In this document: positions 10,114 through 18,586 of the stretch, piece by piece
Position numbering within the stretch: the first letter of the stretch is position 1
How the letters are laid out: every line of letters begins with the position of its first letter
Assembly: GCF_014650915.1 (NCBI RefSeq)
Contig: NZ_BMVW01000007.1
Coordinates: 310,001 to 374,000 of the forward strand
Reading direction: 5' to 3'
From: Streptomyces poonensis
GTDB taxonomy: Bacteria; Actinomycetota; Actinomycetes; Streptomycetales; Streptomycetaceae
Length of the DNA: 64,000 nt
The notes under the pieces: generated by a model
The model's input: only the letters and a program-made list of their open reading frames with translations
Database searches by the model: none
What the model was told of the DNA's origin: nothing
Program-made: the position numbers and the translations under genes

Positions 10114-10482
10114 ATGGACCGCGGGACGGTCGGCAGCGCACAGTCGGGCCGGCTATTGGTCGAAGTGCGGGAAGAGGGCGCCAGCGCCGTCGTGATCCCC
10201 GCGGGTGAGTTGGACCACCACACGGCCGACCTGTTGCGTGAACCACTCGACGAGTGTCTCGACAAGGGGTTCGCACGTCTGGTCGTGGACTGCTCGCGTC
10301 TGGAGTTCTGCGACTCGACGGGGCTGAACGTCCTGCTGAGCGCGCGGCTGAAGGCGGAGGGCGCCGGTGGCGGGGTCCATCTCGTGGGAATGCAGCCGGT
10401 GGTGGCGAGGGTCTTCGAGATCACCGGGGCGGACGCCGTCTTCACCGTCCACGAGACGCTCGAAGCGGCGCTGGGCGACTAG
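10114..10482 (+). CDS. STAS-domain anti-anti-sigma factor
   Basis: This 122-residue protein is a single STAS domain. The conserved phosphorylation loop reads FCDSTGLNVLL, with Ser68 as the expected phospho-acceptor. In the unphosphorylated state such proteins bind the anti-sigma kinase and free the sigma factor. ATG 10114 follows GGGAGAGAG. It is divergent from sigI and precedes the anti-sigma gene, so its likely target is the ATPase-type protein at 10757 and, through it, SigI. A 23-bp tandem duplication in its leader may affect expression. Confidence 0.9.
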   Translation: MDRGTVGSAQSGRLLVEVREEGASAVVIPAGELDHHTADLLREPLDECLDKGFARLVVDCSRLEFCDSTGLNVLLSARLKAEGAGGGVHLVGMQPVVARVFEITGADAVFTVHETLEAALGD

Positions 10483-10589
10483 GCCCGGGCGACCGGACCG
10501 TGCGGAGCCCGATCGGCCGGGATGTCCGAATGACATACAACGGGGTGCCTCGATCGTCCACGTGTGGGCGTTCCGTTACATCCGTCACG

Positions 10590-10614
10590 GTTTCCCCACG
10601 GAACAAGTGGGTGT
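10590..10614 (+). promoter_or_regulatory. Candidate SigB-type promoter
   Basis: GTTTCC (10590-10595) and GGGTGT (10609-10614) are 13 nt apart. This resembles the GTTT-N12-15-GGGTAT promoters read by SigB-family factors. It lies ~140 bp upstream of the anti-sigma gene, which would give feedback if SigI reads it. Confidence 0.45.
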
Positions 10615-10756
10615 CCCGGCGGTCCGGTCGGGCAGAAGACATCCTGAACATGTCGGCGACGGCACGGCGGGCGCGCCGTGGGGATCCCGCCGGGTCCCTG
10701 GATCCACGTACTGAGTCTTGAAACGTGAACTGGTGAATCGGTGAGGTGAAGCGCTG

Positions 10757-11518
10757 ATGAGCACCACCCGGCCTTACTCGCCGGGCGACCGCGGCCCGGA
10801 GTCGGGCGCCGGCGGCGCTTCCGCGGTGCCCGGAGAGGAAGCCCGCGCAGAGGGCTTGCTCGCGGAAGGTGCATCCGCGCCCGCCGCCGGACGAGCCGAA
10901 GACGCGACGGCGCCCGCTACCGCGCACGCGCGGAGCGCGCACGCGGCCGCACGTGCGATGGACGCGCATACGGGGGATACGCGCGCGGGAGGCGCGCATC
11001 CGGACCCGGACGCGGAGAGCCGGGCTGCGGCCGCACCGGCGCAGGGGCCGACCGTATCGGCCGTGAACGGGAGCGCCGGGGGAGCCGAGGGCTCGCCCGC
11101 GCGTGCTCCGCGGCAGGTCCGCCGGCTGAGCTTCGACGGGGAGAGCGGTGTCGTGCCGCTCGCCCGTGACTTCACCCGCCAGGCGCTGTACGCGTGGGGC
11201 TGGCTGCCCGCCGCGACCGCCGACCAGCGGGCGGCCGCCGAGGACGTGCTGCTGGTCGTCTCCGAGCTCGTCACCAACGCCTGCCTGCACGCCGAGGGTC
11301 CGGACGAGCTCACGATCTCCTGCGACAACAAGGTGCTCCGTATCGAGGTCACCGACCGCGGCGCGGGCCAGCCCGCCCCGCGCACCCCGCACCGCGCCGG
11401 CCGGCCGGGCGGCCACGGGATGTTCATCGTGCAGCGGCTCTGCCTGGACTGGGGAGTCGTTCGGACGCCCGGGCTCGCGGGCAAGACGGTGTGGGCGGAA
11501 GTGGGCGCACCGGCCTGA
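10757..11518 (+). CDS. Anti-sigma factor / serine kinase (RsbW-like HATPase) with long N-terminal extension
   Basis: Residues ~120-253 form a GHKL ATPase domain: N-box E170-LVTN174-ACLHAEG, G1 box VTDRGAGQPAP near 195 and G2 box GGHGMFIVQRL near 218. RsbW-like proteins sequester a SigB-type factor and phosphorylate the STAS partner. ATG 10757 follows GAGGTGA. The first ~115 residues are an Ala/Gly/Arg/Asp-rich, low-complexity segment with no recognisable fold, making the protein about twice the usual length. It lies downstream of the STAS gene and opposite sigI, which makes SigI its probable client. Confidence 0.88.
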   Translation: MSTTRPYSPGDRGPESGAGGASAVPGEEARAEGLLAEGASAPAAGRAEDATAPATAHARSAHAAARAMDAHTGDTRAGGAHPDPDAESRAAAAPAQGPTVSAVNGSAGGAEGSPARAPRQVRRLSFDGESGVVPLARDFTRQALYAWGWLPAATADQRAAAEDVLLVVSELVTNACLHAEGPDELTISCDNKVLRIEVTDRGAGQPAPRTPHRAGRPGGHGMFIVQRLCLDWGVVRTPGLAGKTVWAEVGAPA

Positions 11519-11560
11519 TCCGCCGCCCGGCAGGGCTGCGGACCGCGCCCGTACGGCTAA

Positions 11561-11616
11561 GGACATACGTCGGAAGGGCCCGCACCGAACGGTGCGGGCC
11601 CTTCCGACGTATGTCC
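11561..11616. terminator. 26-bp perfect hairpin, bidirectional terminator
   Basis: Arms 11561-11586 and 11591-11616 are exact reverse complements around the tetraloop GAAC. The hairpin lies between the convergent anti-sigma and peptide-transporter genes. Confidence 0.93.
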
Positions 11617-11657
11617 GCAGGGTGCGCAGGCGTACTGATGACGCCGTGCGCCCTTGG

Positions 11658-13175
11658 CTACTTCACATCGCCCATCAGCGCGCGGATCCTGCGCGAGGCC
11701 AGCATGAAGCAGACACCGGCCACGGCGGCGATGATCGCCCACATGGTGTAGTACACGGTGTCGCCCAGCACGGAGTTGAGCTTGGTGACCCAGCCGTTGA
11801 GGGCGTTGCCGGTCGAGGTGGCCAGGAACCACAGACCCATGATCTGGCTGACGAACTGCGCCGGGGCCAGCTTGGTGGAGAGCGACAGGCCCACCGGGGA
11901 CAGGCACATCTCACCGAGGGTCTGGACCAGGTAGACGGCCAGCAGCCAGAAGACGGTGACCTTGCCGGTCTCGCTGTTCGCGGCGGCCGCGCCGGCCAGA
12001 CCCATGATCCCGAAGGAGCCGGCGATCAGCAGCATCGCCAGGGCGAACTTCGTGACGGTGTTGGGCTCCTTGTTCCGCTTGGCGAGCCAGGTCCAGAGCG
12101 AGGCGAACAGCGGCGCGAGGATGATGATGTACGCCGGGTTCACCGACTGGAACCAGCTGGCCGGGAACTCCCAGCCGCCGATCATGCGGTCCGTCTTGCC
12201 GTCGGCGAAGATCGTCAGCAGCGAGCCGGACTGGTCGTAGATCATCCAGAACAGCACGGCCGTGATGAAGAACCACATGAAGGCGACGACCTTCGGCCGC
12301 TCCGAGCGGCCCAGCGCCGGGCTGCGGAACATCACCGCGAAGTAGACGATCGGCACGACCACACCGAGGACGGCCATCACGTTGACGACGTGGTCGACGT
12401 GGAAGGTGCCGAGCAGCAGGTCGACGACGAGGGCGACGACCGCGACCAGGGCCCAGAGGGCGACCTTGCGGCCGACGGCGCGCTTCTCCTCCGGGGACGC
12501 CGGGGTGGGCGCCACCTTGCCGATGTCGCCGAGGTGACGGCCGCCGAGGACGTACTGGACGACGGCGAGCGCCATACCGATACCGGCGAGGGCGAAGCCC
12601 AGGTGCCAGTCGACCTTCTCGCCGACGGTGCCGACGATCAGCGGGGCCGCGAAGCCGCCGATGTTGATCGCCATGTAGAAGAGCGTGAAGCCGGCGTCGC
12701 GGCGGGCGCTCTCGCTCTGCTTGTAGAGGTCACCGACCATCGCGGAGATGTTCGGCTTCAGCAGACCCGTACCGATCGCGATCAGCAGCAGACCGAAGAA
12801 GAACGCGGCGTCGGCCGGTATGGCGAGCACGAAGTGGCCGGCGGCGATGACGATGCCACCGACCAGCACCGCCTTGCGGGCGCCCCAGAGCCGGTCGGCG
12901 ACCCAGCCGCCCGGCATGGCCAGCATGTAGACGAGGGCGTTGTAGACGCCGTAGATCGCGGCCGCGAGGGCCTCACGGTCCTCGAGAGGACCGTCGAGAA
13001 CGCCCGCGATCAGATAGAGCGTGAGAAGTCCGCGCATTCCGTACCAGGAAAAGCGCTCCCACATCTCGGTCATGAACAGAGTGGCCAGGCCGCGGGGGTG
13101 GCCGAAGAAGGTCTTCTCGGTGCCGTTACCGGGGGTGCCCGGGGTGGCCGAGTCCTTCGTCAGGCTGGACGCCAT
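11658..13175 (-). CDS. POT/PTR family proton-coupled oligopeptide transporter
   Basis: The 505-residue protein from ATG 13175 (AAGGAACG upstream) has about 14 hydrophobic segments. The POT signature is visible near the N-terminus: TEMWERFSWYGMR contains the proton-coupling ExxERF element, and GTGLLKPNISAMVGDLY is the second family block. It should import di- and tripeptides across the cytoplasmic membrane with protons. Longer in-frame extension upstream lacks family features and a ribosome site. It stands alone, with a long non-coding leader region upstream and the 26-bp hairpin downstream. Confidence 0.93.
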   Translation of the reverse strand: MASSLTKDSATPGTPGNGTEKTFFGHPRGLATLFMTEMWERFSWYGMRGLLTLYLIAGVLDGPLEDREALAAAIYGVYNALVYMLAMPGGWVADRLWGARKAVLVGGIVIAAGHFVLAIPADAAFFFGLLLIAIGTGLLKPNISAMVGDLYKQSESARRDAGFTLFYMAINIGGFAAPLIVGTVGEKVDWHLGFALAGIGMALAVVQYVLGGRHLGDIGKVAPTPASPEEKRAVGRKVALWALVAVVALVVDLLLGTFHVDHVVNVMAVLGVVVPIVYFAVMFRSPALGRSERPKVVAFMWFFITAVLFWMIYDQSGSLLTIFADGKTDRMIGGWEFPASWFQSVNPAYIIILAPLFASLWTWLAKRNKEPNTVTKFALAMLLIAGSFGIMGLAGAAAANSETGKVTVFWLLAVYLVQTLGEMCLSPVGLSLSTKLAPAQFVSQIMGLWFLATSTGNALNGWVTKLNSVLGDTVYYTMWAIIAAVAGVCFMLASRRIRALMGDVK

Positions 13176-13882
13176 GGTCGTTCCTTGCTGGTCAGGACGC
13201 GCGCGTGGGGGTCCAGCCCGCAGCCCCTGCCCTTGGACGGGCTCGGGGACGGGTGCGCGCCCGGTGGGTCGGCCGGCACCGGCGGGACCGCCGGCCCACC
13301 CCACGCCCACGGGGAGTCCGCTCCGGATCACGGAGCGATGGACGGCGACCACCGGGATCCACGCCTCTCCGCGCATCTTTGCGTTTGAGGCCCGGCCACA
13401 GGTCATTCCTTTCAAGGCCAGCTCGTGGGCTGACCCGCACACAAAAGAGACCTTCAGCGTAAAGAAGCGCCAAAGGTCCCCGGTGGTGCTACAGGCGTTC
13501 AATCACCATACGTCAGAGCGGTTACGGATATGGAAGAGCTTGAGAGATGGATCACAGGTGGGAGAGGAACCACAGACACCCTTTCAAAGGTCGTAAGCAT
13601 GATCGCATCCCAGAGTTCCAGGGCCCGCATCACGGAACGTAACGGCGTGTCACCGTTTCGGGCCGTTCGGAGGGCGTTATGGGGGTGCGGAGGGCGTACG
13701 AAGAGGCCTGGAGACCGCCCCTACCTTCCCTGCGGCCCGCAGGGAACGCGGCTTTGCCACCGCACACGCGCGCGGGAGGGTGTCCACGGTGTCGCGCGGG
13801 GGGAAGTCGCCTCGCCGGAAGGCGTGCACCACGCTTGCCGATCACCCTCCTGGTGCTGTCGCAAGCGGACTACCATCACCCC
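13176..13882. other. 707-bp intergenic region between divergent genes
   Basis: This region separates the divergent peptide transporter and response regulator. Around 13430-13560 it is AT-rich for this genome and probably contains the transporter promoter, but I could not settle on a -35/-10 pair. The short open frames inside have no family features or ribosome sites. The response-regulator end carries the TACCAT element described separately. Confidence 0.5.
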
Positions 13883-13885
13883 ATG
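13871..13885 (+). promoter_or_regulatory. Leaderless-type -10 element of the response regulator
   Basis: TACCAT (13871-13876) is followed by 6 nt and then the ATG at 13883. Transcription would start at or next to the initiation codon. No Shine-Dalgarno is present. Confidence 0.55.
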
Positions 13886-14560
13886 ACCCGAGTACTGCTC
13901 GCCGAGGACGACGCGTCCATCTCGGAACCGCTGGCCCGCGCGCTGCGCCGCGAGGGCTACGAGGTGGAGGTCCGCCAGGACGGACCGGCCGCGCTGGACG
14001 CCGGGATGCAGGGTGGCGTCGACCTGGTCGTCCTGGACCTGGGGCTGCCCGGCATGGACGGCCTGGAAGTGGCGCGCAGGATGCGTGCCGAGGGGCACGC
14101 CGTTCCGATCCTCATCCTCACCGCCCGCGCCGACGAGGTGGACACCGTCGTCGGCCTCGACGCGGGCGCCGACGACTACGTCACCAAGCCGTTCCGGCTG
14201 GCCGAACTGCTCGCCCGGGTGCGGGCCCTGCTGCGGCGCGGTGCCGCCGAGCCCCAGCAGCCGCCGGCCACGCACGGCGTCCGTATCGACGTCGAGTCGC
14301 ACCGGGCCTGGATGGGCGACGAGGAGCTCCAGCTCACGGCGAAGGAGTTCGATCTGCTGCGGGTGCTCGTCCGGGACGCCGGGCGGGTCGTCACCCGGGA
14401 CCAGCTGATGCGCGAGGTCTGGGACACCACCTGGTGGTCCTCCACGAAGACCCTCGACATGCACATCTCGTGGCTGCGCAAGAAGCTCGGCGACGACGCG
14501 GCGAATCCGCGGTACATCGCCACGGTGCGGGGTGTCGGGTTCCGCTTCGAGAAGAGCTGA
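13883..14560 (+). CDS. OmpR/PhoB-family response regulator
   Basis: The protein has 225 residues. The receiver domain (1-115) has acidic pocket D9/D10, phospho-acceptor D52 in LDLGLPGMDG, T80 and K102 in DDYVTKPF. The C-terminal winged helix (about 130-222) has ELQLTAKEFDLLRVLV and RYIATVRGVGFRFE. ATG 13883 is favoured because a TANNNT box sits 6 nt upstream. The open frame extends further upstream but with no receiver homology. The histidine kinase 134 bp downstream is the expected partner. The stimulus is unknown. Confidence 0.93.
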   Translation: MTRVLLAEDDASISEPLARALRREGYEVEVRQDGPAALDAGMQGGVDLVVLDLGLPGMDGLEVARRMRAEGHAVPILILTARADEVDTVVGLDAGADDYVTKPFRLAELLARVRALLRRGAAEPQQPPATHGVRIDVESHRAWMGDEELQLTAKEFDLLRVLVRDAGRVVTRDQLMREVWDTTWWSSTKTLDMHISWLRKKLGDDAANPRYIATVRGVGFRFEKS

Positions 14561-14622
14561 GCCCGGGCCTGGCTGAGCCCGGCCCTGGTTGAGCCCGGAC
14601 CGGGCCGAGCCCGGGCCCAGCC
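14559..14622 (+). repeat. 16-bp tandem repeat, 4 copies, between regulator and kinase
   Basis: Four 16-nt units starting GAGCCCGG run from the response-regulator stop codon into the intergenic gap and are followed by degenerate GAGTCCGAGCC copies. The units are self-complementary enough to form G/C hairpins. Confidence 0.85.
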
Positions 14623-14693
14623 GAGTCCGAGCCGAGCGCCTCCGGCTCGTGCGGGCACACTGGTTCTCGTAAGCCACCCGCCCGGAGGGCCCC

Positions 14694-15971
14694 GTGCGTC
14701 GCCGTCTCATTCAGTCCACGCTTGCCGTGGTTCTCGTCGTGATCGCCGTCTTCGGCGTCTCCCTCGTGATCGTCGAAACCCGGACGATCAGCAGCACCGC
14801 CCAGGAACGCGTCGACTCCGAGGCGATGCGCCTCGCGAGCATCGTGGACAGCCGCATCCTCGGGGACGAGCGGGTCAGCGCGGACGTGCTCCGGGACCAG
14901 GTCGACGCCGACCGGTACGCCCGTATCGACATTCCCGGCAGGGCGCCGATCGAGATCGGCGAGCGTCCCGCCGACGATGTCATCCACGCCGAGGCCCAGG
15001 GCGAGGAGGGCGAGACGGTCACGGTCGAGGAGCCGCGCTCGTCCGTGACCCGGGAGGTCGGCCGTACGCTGCTGATCATCGCCGCGGTCGCCCTGCTCGC
15101 GGTCGTCGCGGCCGTCCTCCTCGCCGTACGACAGGCCAACCGCCTCGCCTCCCCGCTCACCGACCTCGCGGAGACCGCGGAGCGCCTCGGCTCGGGCGAC
15201 CCGCGGCCGCGTCACAAGCGGTACGGCGTCCCCGAGCTGGACCGGGTCGCCGACGTCCTCGACTCCTCCGCCGAACGCATCGGCCGGATGCTCACCGCCG
15301 AGCGGCGCCTGGCCGCCGACGCCTCCCACCAGCTCCGTACGCCGCTGACCGCGCTGTCCATGCGGCTGGAGGAGATCGCCCTCACCGACGACCCGGACAC
15401 GGTGAAGGAGGAGGCCGTCATCGCACTGGCGCAGGTGGAGCGGCTGACCGACGTGGTGGAGCGGCTGCTGACCAACTCGCGCGACCCGCGGACCGGCTCG
15501 GCCGTCTCCTTCGACCTCGACGAGGTGATCAAGCAACAGCTGGAGGAGTGGCGCCCGGCCTATCGCAGCGCGGGCCGCGCGATCGTCAGCTCCGGCAAGC
15601 GGCACCTCGAGGCCGTCGGCACCCCGGGCGCGGTCGCGCAGGTGCTGGCCGCGCTGATCGAGAACTCCCTCATGCACGGCGGCGGCACCGTGGCGCTCCG
15701 TACCCGCGTCACCGGCAACCAGACGGTCATCGAGGTCACCGACGAGGGCCCCGGCATTCCGCCGGAGCTGGGCGCGCGGATCTTCGAGCGCGCCATCAGC
15801 GGACACAACTCCACGGGCATCGGACTGGCGGTCGCCCGCGATCTCGCCGAGGCCGACGGCGGGCGCCTGGAGATGCTCCAGCTGAAGCCGCCGGTGTTCG
15901 GGCTCTTCCTGTCCCGTACGCCGACCAAGCCGTCCGAGGCCGCCGCCGAGGAGCAGCGGACGGTCCGGTAG
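14694..15971 (+). CDS. Sensor histidine kinase
   Basis: The 425-residue membrane kinase starts at GTG 14694 behind CGGAGGG. TM1 spans about residues 6-27. A short extracytoplasmic loop (~28-122) rich in Glu/Asp and Arg follows, then TM2 at about 124-146, a HAMP-like linker, and the dimerisation helix DASHQLRTPLTALS with H212 as phospho-site. The ATPase part shows N-box LIENSLMHGG, G1 DEGPGIP and G2 GIGLAVARDLAEADGG. It should phosphorylate the regulator at 13883. The sensor loop is small and gives no ligand clue. Confidence 0.92.
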   Translation: MRRRLIQSTLAVVLVVIAVFGVSLVIVETRTISSTAQERVDSEAMRLASIVDSRILGDERVSADVLRDQVDADRYARIDIPGRAPIEIGERPADDVIHAEAQGEEGETVTVEEPRSSVTREVGRTLLIIAAVALLAVVAAVLLAVRQANRLASPLTDLAETAERLGSGDPRPRHKRYGVPELDRVADVLDSSAERIGRMLTAERRLAADASHQLRTPLTALSMRLEEIALTDDPDTVKEEAVIALAQVERLTDVVERLLTNSRDPRTGSAVSFDLDEVIKQQLEEWRPAYRSAGRAIVSSGKRHLEAVGTPGAVAQVLAALIENSLMHGGGTVALRTRVTGNQTVIEVTDEGPGIPPELGARIFERAISGHNSTGIGLAVARDLAEADGGRLEMLQLKPPVFGLFLSRTPTKPSEAAAEEQRTVR

Positions 15972-16029
15972 CCCGGCGGGCGGCGCAAGACCGGCCGGCT
16001 GCTCAGCCCCGGGTCGAGTCCCCCGAGTC

Positions 16030-16593
16030 CTAGCTCCTGCGGCCCTGTCCGCGCGACACCGCCGACACCGCGGGCGACGCGGACGCACCCGCCTCCAGGA
16101 ACGATTCGGCGCTCGCCACCGCCTCCCGGGCCGGCAGCGCGCGGAACACCCACGTCCGGTACGACCAGAAGCGGAACAGGGTCGCGATGCCGATGCCGAG
16201 GAACTTGAAGACGTTGCTCTGCAGCGGGCTGTCCCAGCCGAACCCGTACGTCGCCGCGTACAGCACGCCGTTCTCGATGACCAGGCCGGCCACGCTGAAC
16301 AGCAGGAAGAGCGTCAGCTCCTTCGTCCGGCCGCTCTTGTCGCGGTCGCGGTAGGTGAAGTAGCGGAAGCCGACGTAGTTGAACGCGATCGCGACGACGG
16401 TCGCTATCACGCTGGCGCGCACCACCTGGAGATCGGTGAGATGCCGCACCAGGTTGAACACGGCGAGGTTGACCAGCAGTCCCGCCCCGCCGACCGCGCC
16501 GAACTTGGCGACCTCCCGGGCGAGCCGCTCGACCCTGTGGCGCAGGGCACCGCCGGCCGGTCTCGTCCGCGGCCCCGAGGTGGTACTGCCCAT
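16030..16593 (-). CDS. GtrA-family membrane protein
   Basis: The 187-residue protein from ATG 16593 has four predicted transmembrane helices: GAVGGAGLLVNLAVFNLV, ASVIATVVAIAFNYVGFRYF, LFLLFSVAGLVIENGVLYA and FLGIGIATLFRFWSYRTWVF. The last ends in the typical RFxxYRxWVF. GtrA proteins are thought to move or support polyprenyl-linked sugars in envelope glycosylation. A longer start (ATG 16656) would add a repeat-derived Arg-rich tail and is less likely. It is divergent from purK, an arrangement also kept in mycobacteria. Confidence 0.88.
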   Translation of the reverse strand: MGSTTSGPRTRPAGGALRHRVERLAREVAKFGAVGGAGLLVNLAVFNLVRHLTDLQVVRASVIATVVAIAFNYVGFRYFTYRDRDKSGRTKELTLFLLFSVAGLVIENGVLYAATYGFGWDSPLQSNVFKFLGIGIATLFRFWSYRTWVFRALPAREAVASAESFLEAGASASPAVSAVSRGQGRRS

Positions 16594-16895
16594 CGTGTGC
16601 CGGCCCCCGTCGGTCGAATGCATCGGTCGCACACAGCGGTCGCGTGCGTCGGTCACGTGCGTCGGTCGGACATCACGGGCGTCGGTCCGTCATCGGTCCG
16701 CAACGGCCTCGGTCCACCATGGCCTCGGTCCGCGACGGCCTCCGTCCGCCGTCGGCCCCACCGGTCGAGTGCCGCCGACCCCGTCATGCTAACCAGCGCC
16801 CCTGGGGGAATCCTGTGCACGGCCGCACAGGCATTGTCAAAGGCGTGCAAATCGGCCGCCCGGGAGCGGCCGGCGGTGGCCGATACCCTGGGGGT
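16594..16895. other. 302-bp divergent intergenic region with degenerate repeats
   Basis: From about 16620 to 16770 the sequence is a run of irregularly spaced CGTCGGTC/CCTCGGTC motifs. No gene is apparent. The purK end carries a leaderless-type -10 box. Confidence 0.6.
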
Positions 16896-16898
16896 GTG
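16884..16898 (+). promoter_or_regulatory. Leaderless-type -10 element of purK
   Basis: TACCCT (16884-16889), 6 nt, then GTG 16896. A start point 7 nt past the -10 would coincide with the initiation codon. No ribosome site is present. Confidence 0.6.
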
Positions 16899-18056
16899 AC
16901 GTTCCCGGTAGTCGGTATGGTCGGCGGGGGCCAGCTCGCTCGTATGACACACGAGGCGGGCATCCCGTTGGGCATCAGATTCAAGCTCCTCAGTGACACT
17001 CCTCAGGATTCCGCGGCTCAGGTCGTGAGCGACGTCGTCATCGGCGACTATCGCGACCTCGACACGCTGCGCGCGTTCGCGCGGGGCTGTGACGTGATCA
17101 CTTTCGATCACGAGCATGTGCCCACCGAGCATCTGCGTGCCCTGGAGGCGGACGGCATTCCCGTGCGCCCCGGGCCGGACGCGCTGCAGCACGCCCAGGA
17201 CAAGGGCGTCATGCGCGCCCGGCTGGCCGCGCTCGGCGTGCCGTGTCCGCGCCACCGCATCGTGACCGATCCGGACGATGTGGCCGCGTTCGCCGCGGAG
17301 GGCGGCTCCGAGGACGGCGGGAGTGGGGGATTCCCCGTCGTCCTGAAGACCGTGCGCGGCGGCTACGACGGCAAGGGCGTGTGGGTCGTACGGTCCGTCG
17401 CGGAGGCCGCCGAGCCGTTCCGCGCGGGCGTCCCCGTGCTCGCCGAGGAGAAGGTCGACTTCGTCCGCGAGCTCGCCGCCAACGTGGTCCGCTCGCCGCA
17501 CGGACAGGCGGTCGCGTACCCGGTGGTGGAGTCCCGCCAGGTCGACGGCGTGTGCGACACGGTGATCGCCCCGGCGCCGGACCTCGACGAGGAGCTCGCC
17601 CTCAAGGCCGAGGAACTGGCCCTGCGCATCGCCAAGGAACTGGACGTCGTCGGCCACCTCGCCGTGGAGCTCTTCGAGACCCGCGACGGCCGCGTCCTCG
17701 TCAACGAGCTGGCCATGCGCCCGCACAACTCCGGCCACTGGACCATGGACGGCGCGATCACCTCCCAGTTCGCCAACCACGTCCGGGCCGTCCTCGACCT
17801 CCCGCTCGGCGATCCGCGCCCGCGCGCGCGGTGGACGGTCATGGCCAACGTCCTGGGCGGCGACTACCCGGACATGTACTCCGCGTATCTGCACTGCATG
17901 GCCCGCGACCCCCAGCTCAAGATCCATATGTATGGCAAGGACGTGAAGCCCGGCCGCAAGGTGGGGCACGTCAACACCTACGGCGACGATCTGGACGACG
18001 TGCTGGAGCGCGCCCGGCACGCGGCCGACTACCTGAAGGGGACGATCACCGAATGA
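16896..18056 (+). CDS. purK: N5-carboxyaminoimidazole ribonucleotide synthase
   Basis: PurK is the ATP-grasp enzyme that carboxylates AIR with bicarbonate to N5-CAIR in purine synthesis. GTG 16896 gives 386 residues, beginning VVGMVGGGQLARMTHEAGI, the family's N-terminal glycine loop. ATP-grasp blocks FPVVLKTVRGGYDGKGVWVV and LAVELFETRDGRVLVNELAM, then RPHNSGHWTMDGAITSQF, are all present. The open frame upstream is repeat-derived and not homologous. The stop overlaps the purE start (ATGA), so the two consecutive pathway enzymes are coupled. Confidence 0.96.
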   Translation: MTFPVVGMVGGGQLARMTHEAGIPLGIRFKLLSDTPQDSAAQVVSDVVIGDYRDLDTLRAFARGCDVITFDHEHVPTEHLRALEADGIPVRPGPDALQHAQDKGVMRARLAALGVPCPRHRIVTDPDDVAAFAAEGGSEDGGSGGFPVVLKTVRGGYDGKGVWVVRSVAEAAEPFRAGVPVLAEEKVDFVRELAANVVRSPHGQAVAYPVVESRQVDGVCDTVIAPAPDLDEELALKAEELALRIAKELDVVGHLAVELFETRDGRVLVNELAMRPHNSGHWTMDGAITSQFANHVRAVLDLPLGDPRPRARWTVMANVLGGDYPDMYSAYLHCMARDPQLKIHMYGKDVKPGRKVGHVNTYGDDLDDVLERARHAADYLKGTITE

Positions 18057-18586
18057 GCCCGAGCCCTGTCGTCGGCATCGTCATGGGGTCCGACTCCGAC
18101 TGGCCCGTCATGGAGGCGGCCGCGCAGGCCCTCGACGAGTTCGGGATCGCGTACGAGGTCGACGTCGTCTCCGCGCACCGGATGCCGCGCGAGATGATCG
18201 CGTACGGCGAGGAGGCCGCCGGGCGCGGTCTGAAGGTGATCGTCGCGGGCGCCGGGGGCGCCGCCCACCTGCCCGGCATGCTGGCCTCGGTCACCCCGCT
18301 GCCGGTCATCGGTGTGCCCGTGCCGCTGAAGTACCTGGACGGCATGGACTCGCTGCTGTCGATCGTGCAGATGCCGGCCGGGGTTCCGGTGGCCACGGTC
18401 TCCGTCGGCGGCGCCCGCAACGCCGGACTGCTGGCCGCCCGGATGCTCGCCGCCCACGACGAGGAGCTCCTCGCCCGGATGCGCGTGTTCCAGCAGGAGC
18501 TGAACGACCAGGCCACCGAGAAGGGCAAGCGCCTGCGCGCCAAGGTGGAGGGCTCGGGCGGTTTCGGCTTCGGCGCGGGCAAGTGA
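18053..18586 (+). CDS. purE: N5-CAIR mutase (PurE class I)
   Basis: PurE isomerises N5-CAIR to CAIR, the step after PurK. The 177-residue protein carries the class I blocks GIVMGSDSDWPVMEAAA, SAHRMPREM with the catalytic His, AGAGGAAHLPGMLAS and GGARNAGLLAARMLA. Its ATG overlaps the purK stop, and its TGA overlaps the GTG of the following dipeptidase. The three genes therefore sit in one translationally linked unit, although the dipeptidase has no obvious purine role. Confidence 0.96.
   Translation: MSPSPVVGIVMGSDSDWPVMEAAAQALDEFGIAYEVDVVSAHRMPREMIAYGEEAAGRGLKVIVAGAGGAAHLPGMLASVTPLPVIGVPVPLKYLDGMDSLLSIVQMPAGVPVATVSVGGARNAGLLAARMLAAHDEELLARMRVFQQELNDQATEKGKRLRAKVEGSGGFGFGAGK

Noticed and set aside
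13530..13886. A 118-codon plus-strand open frame before the response regulator
   Set aside because: No ribosome site or recognisable motif, and it overlaps the response-regulator start. It is probably non-coding.
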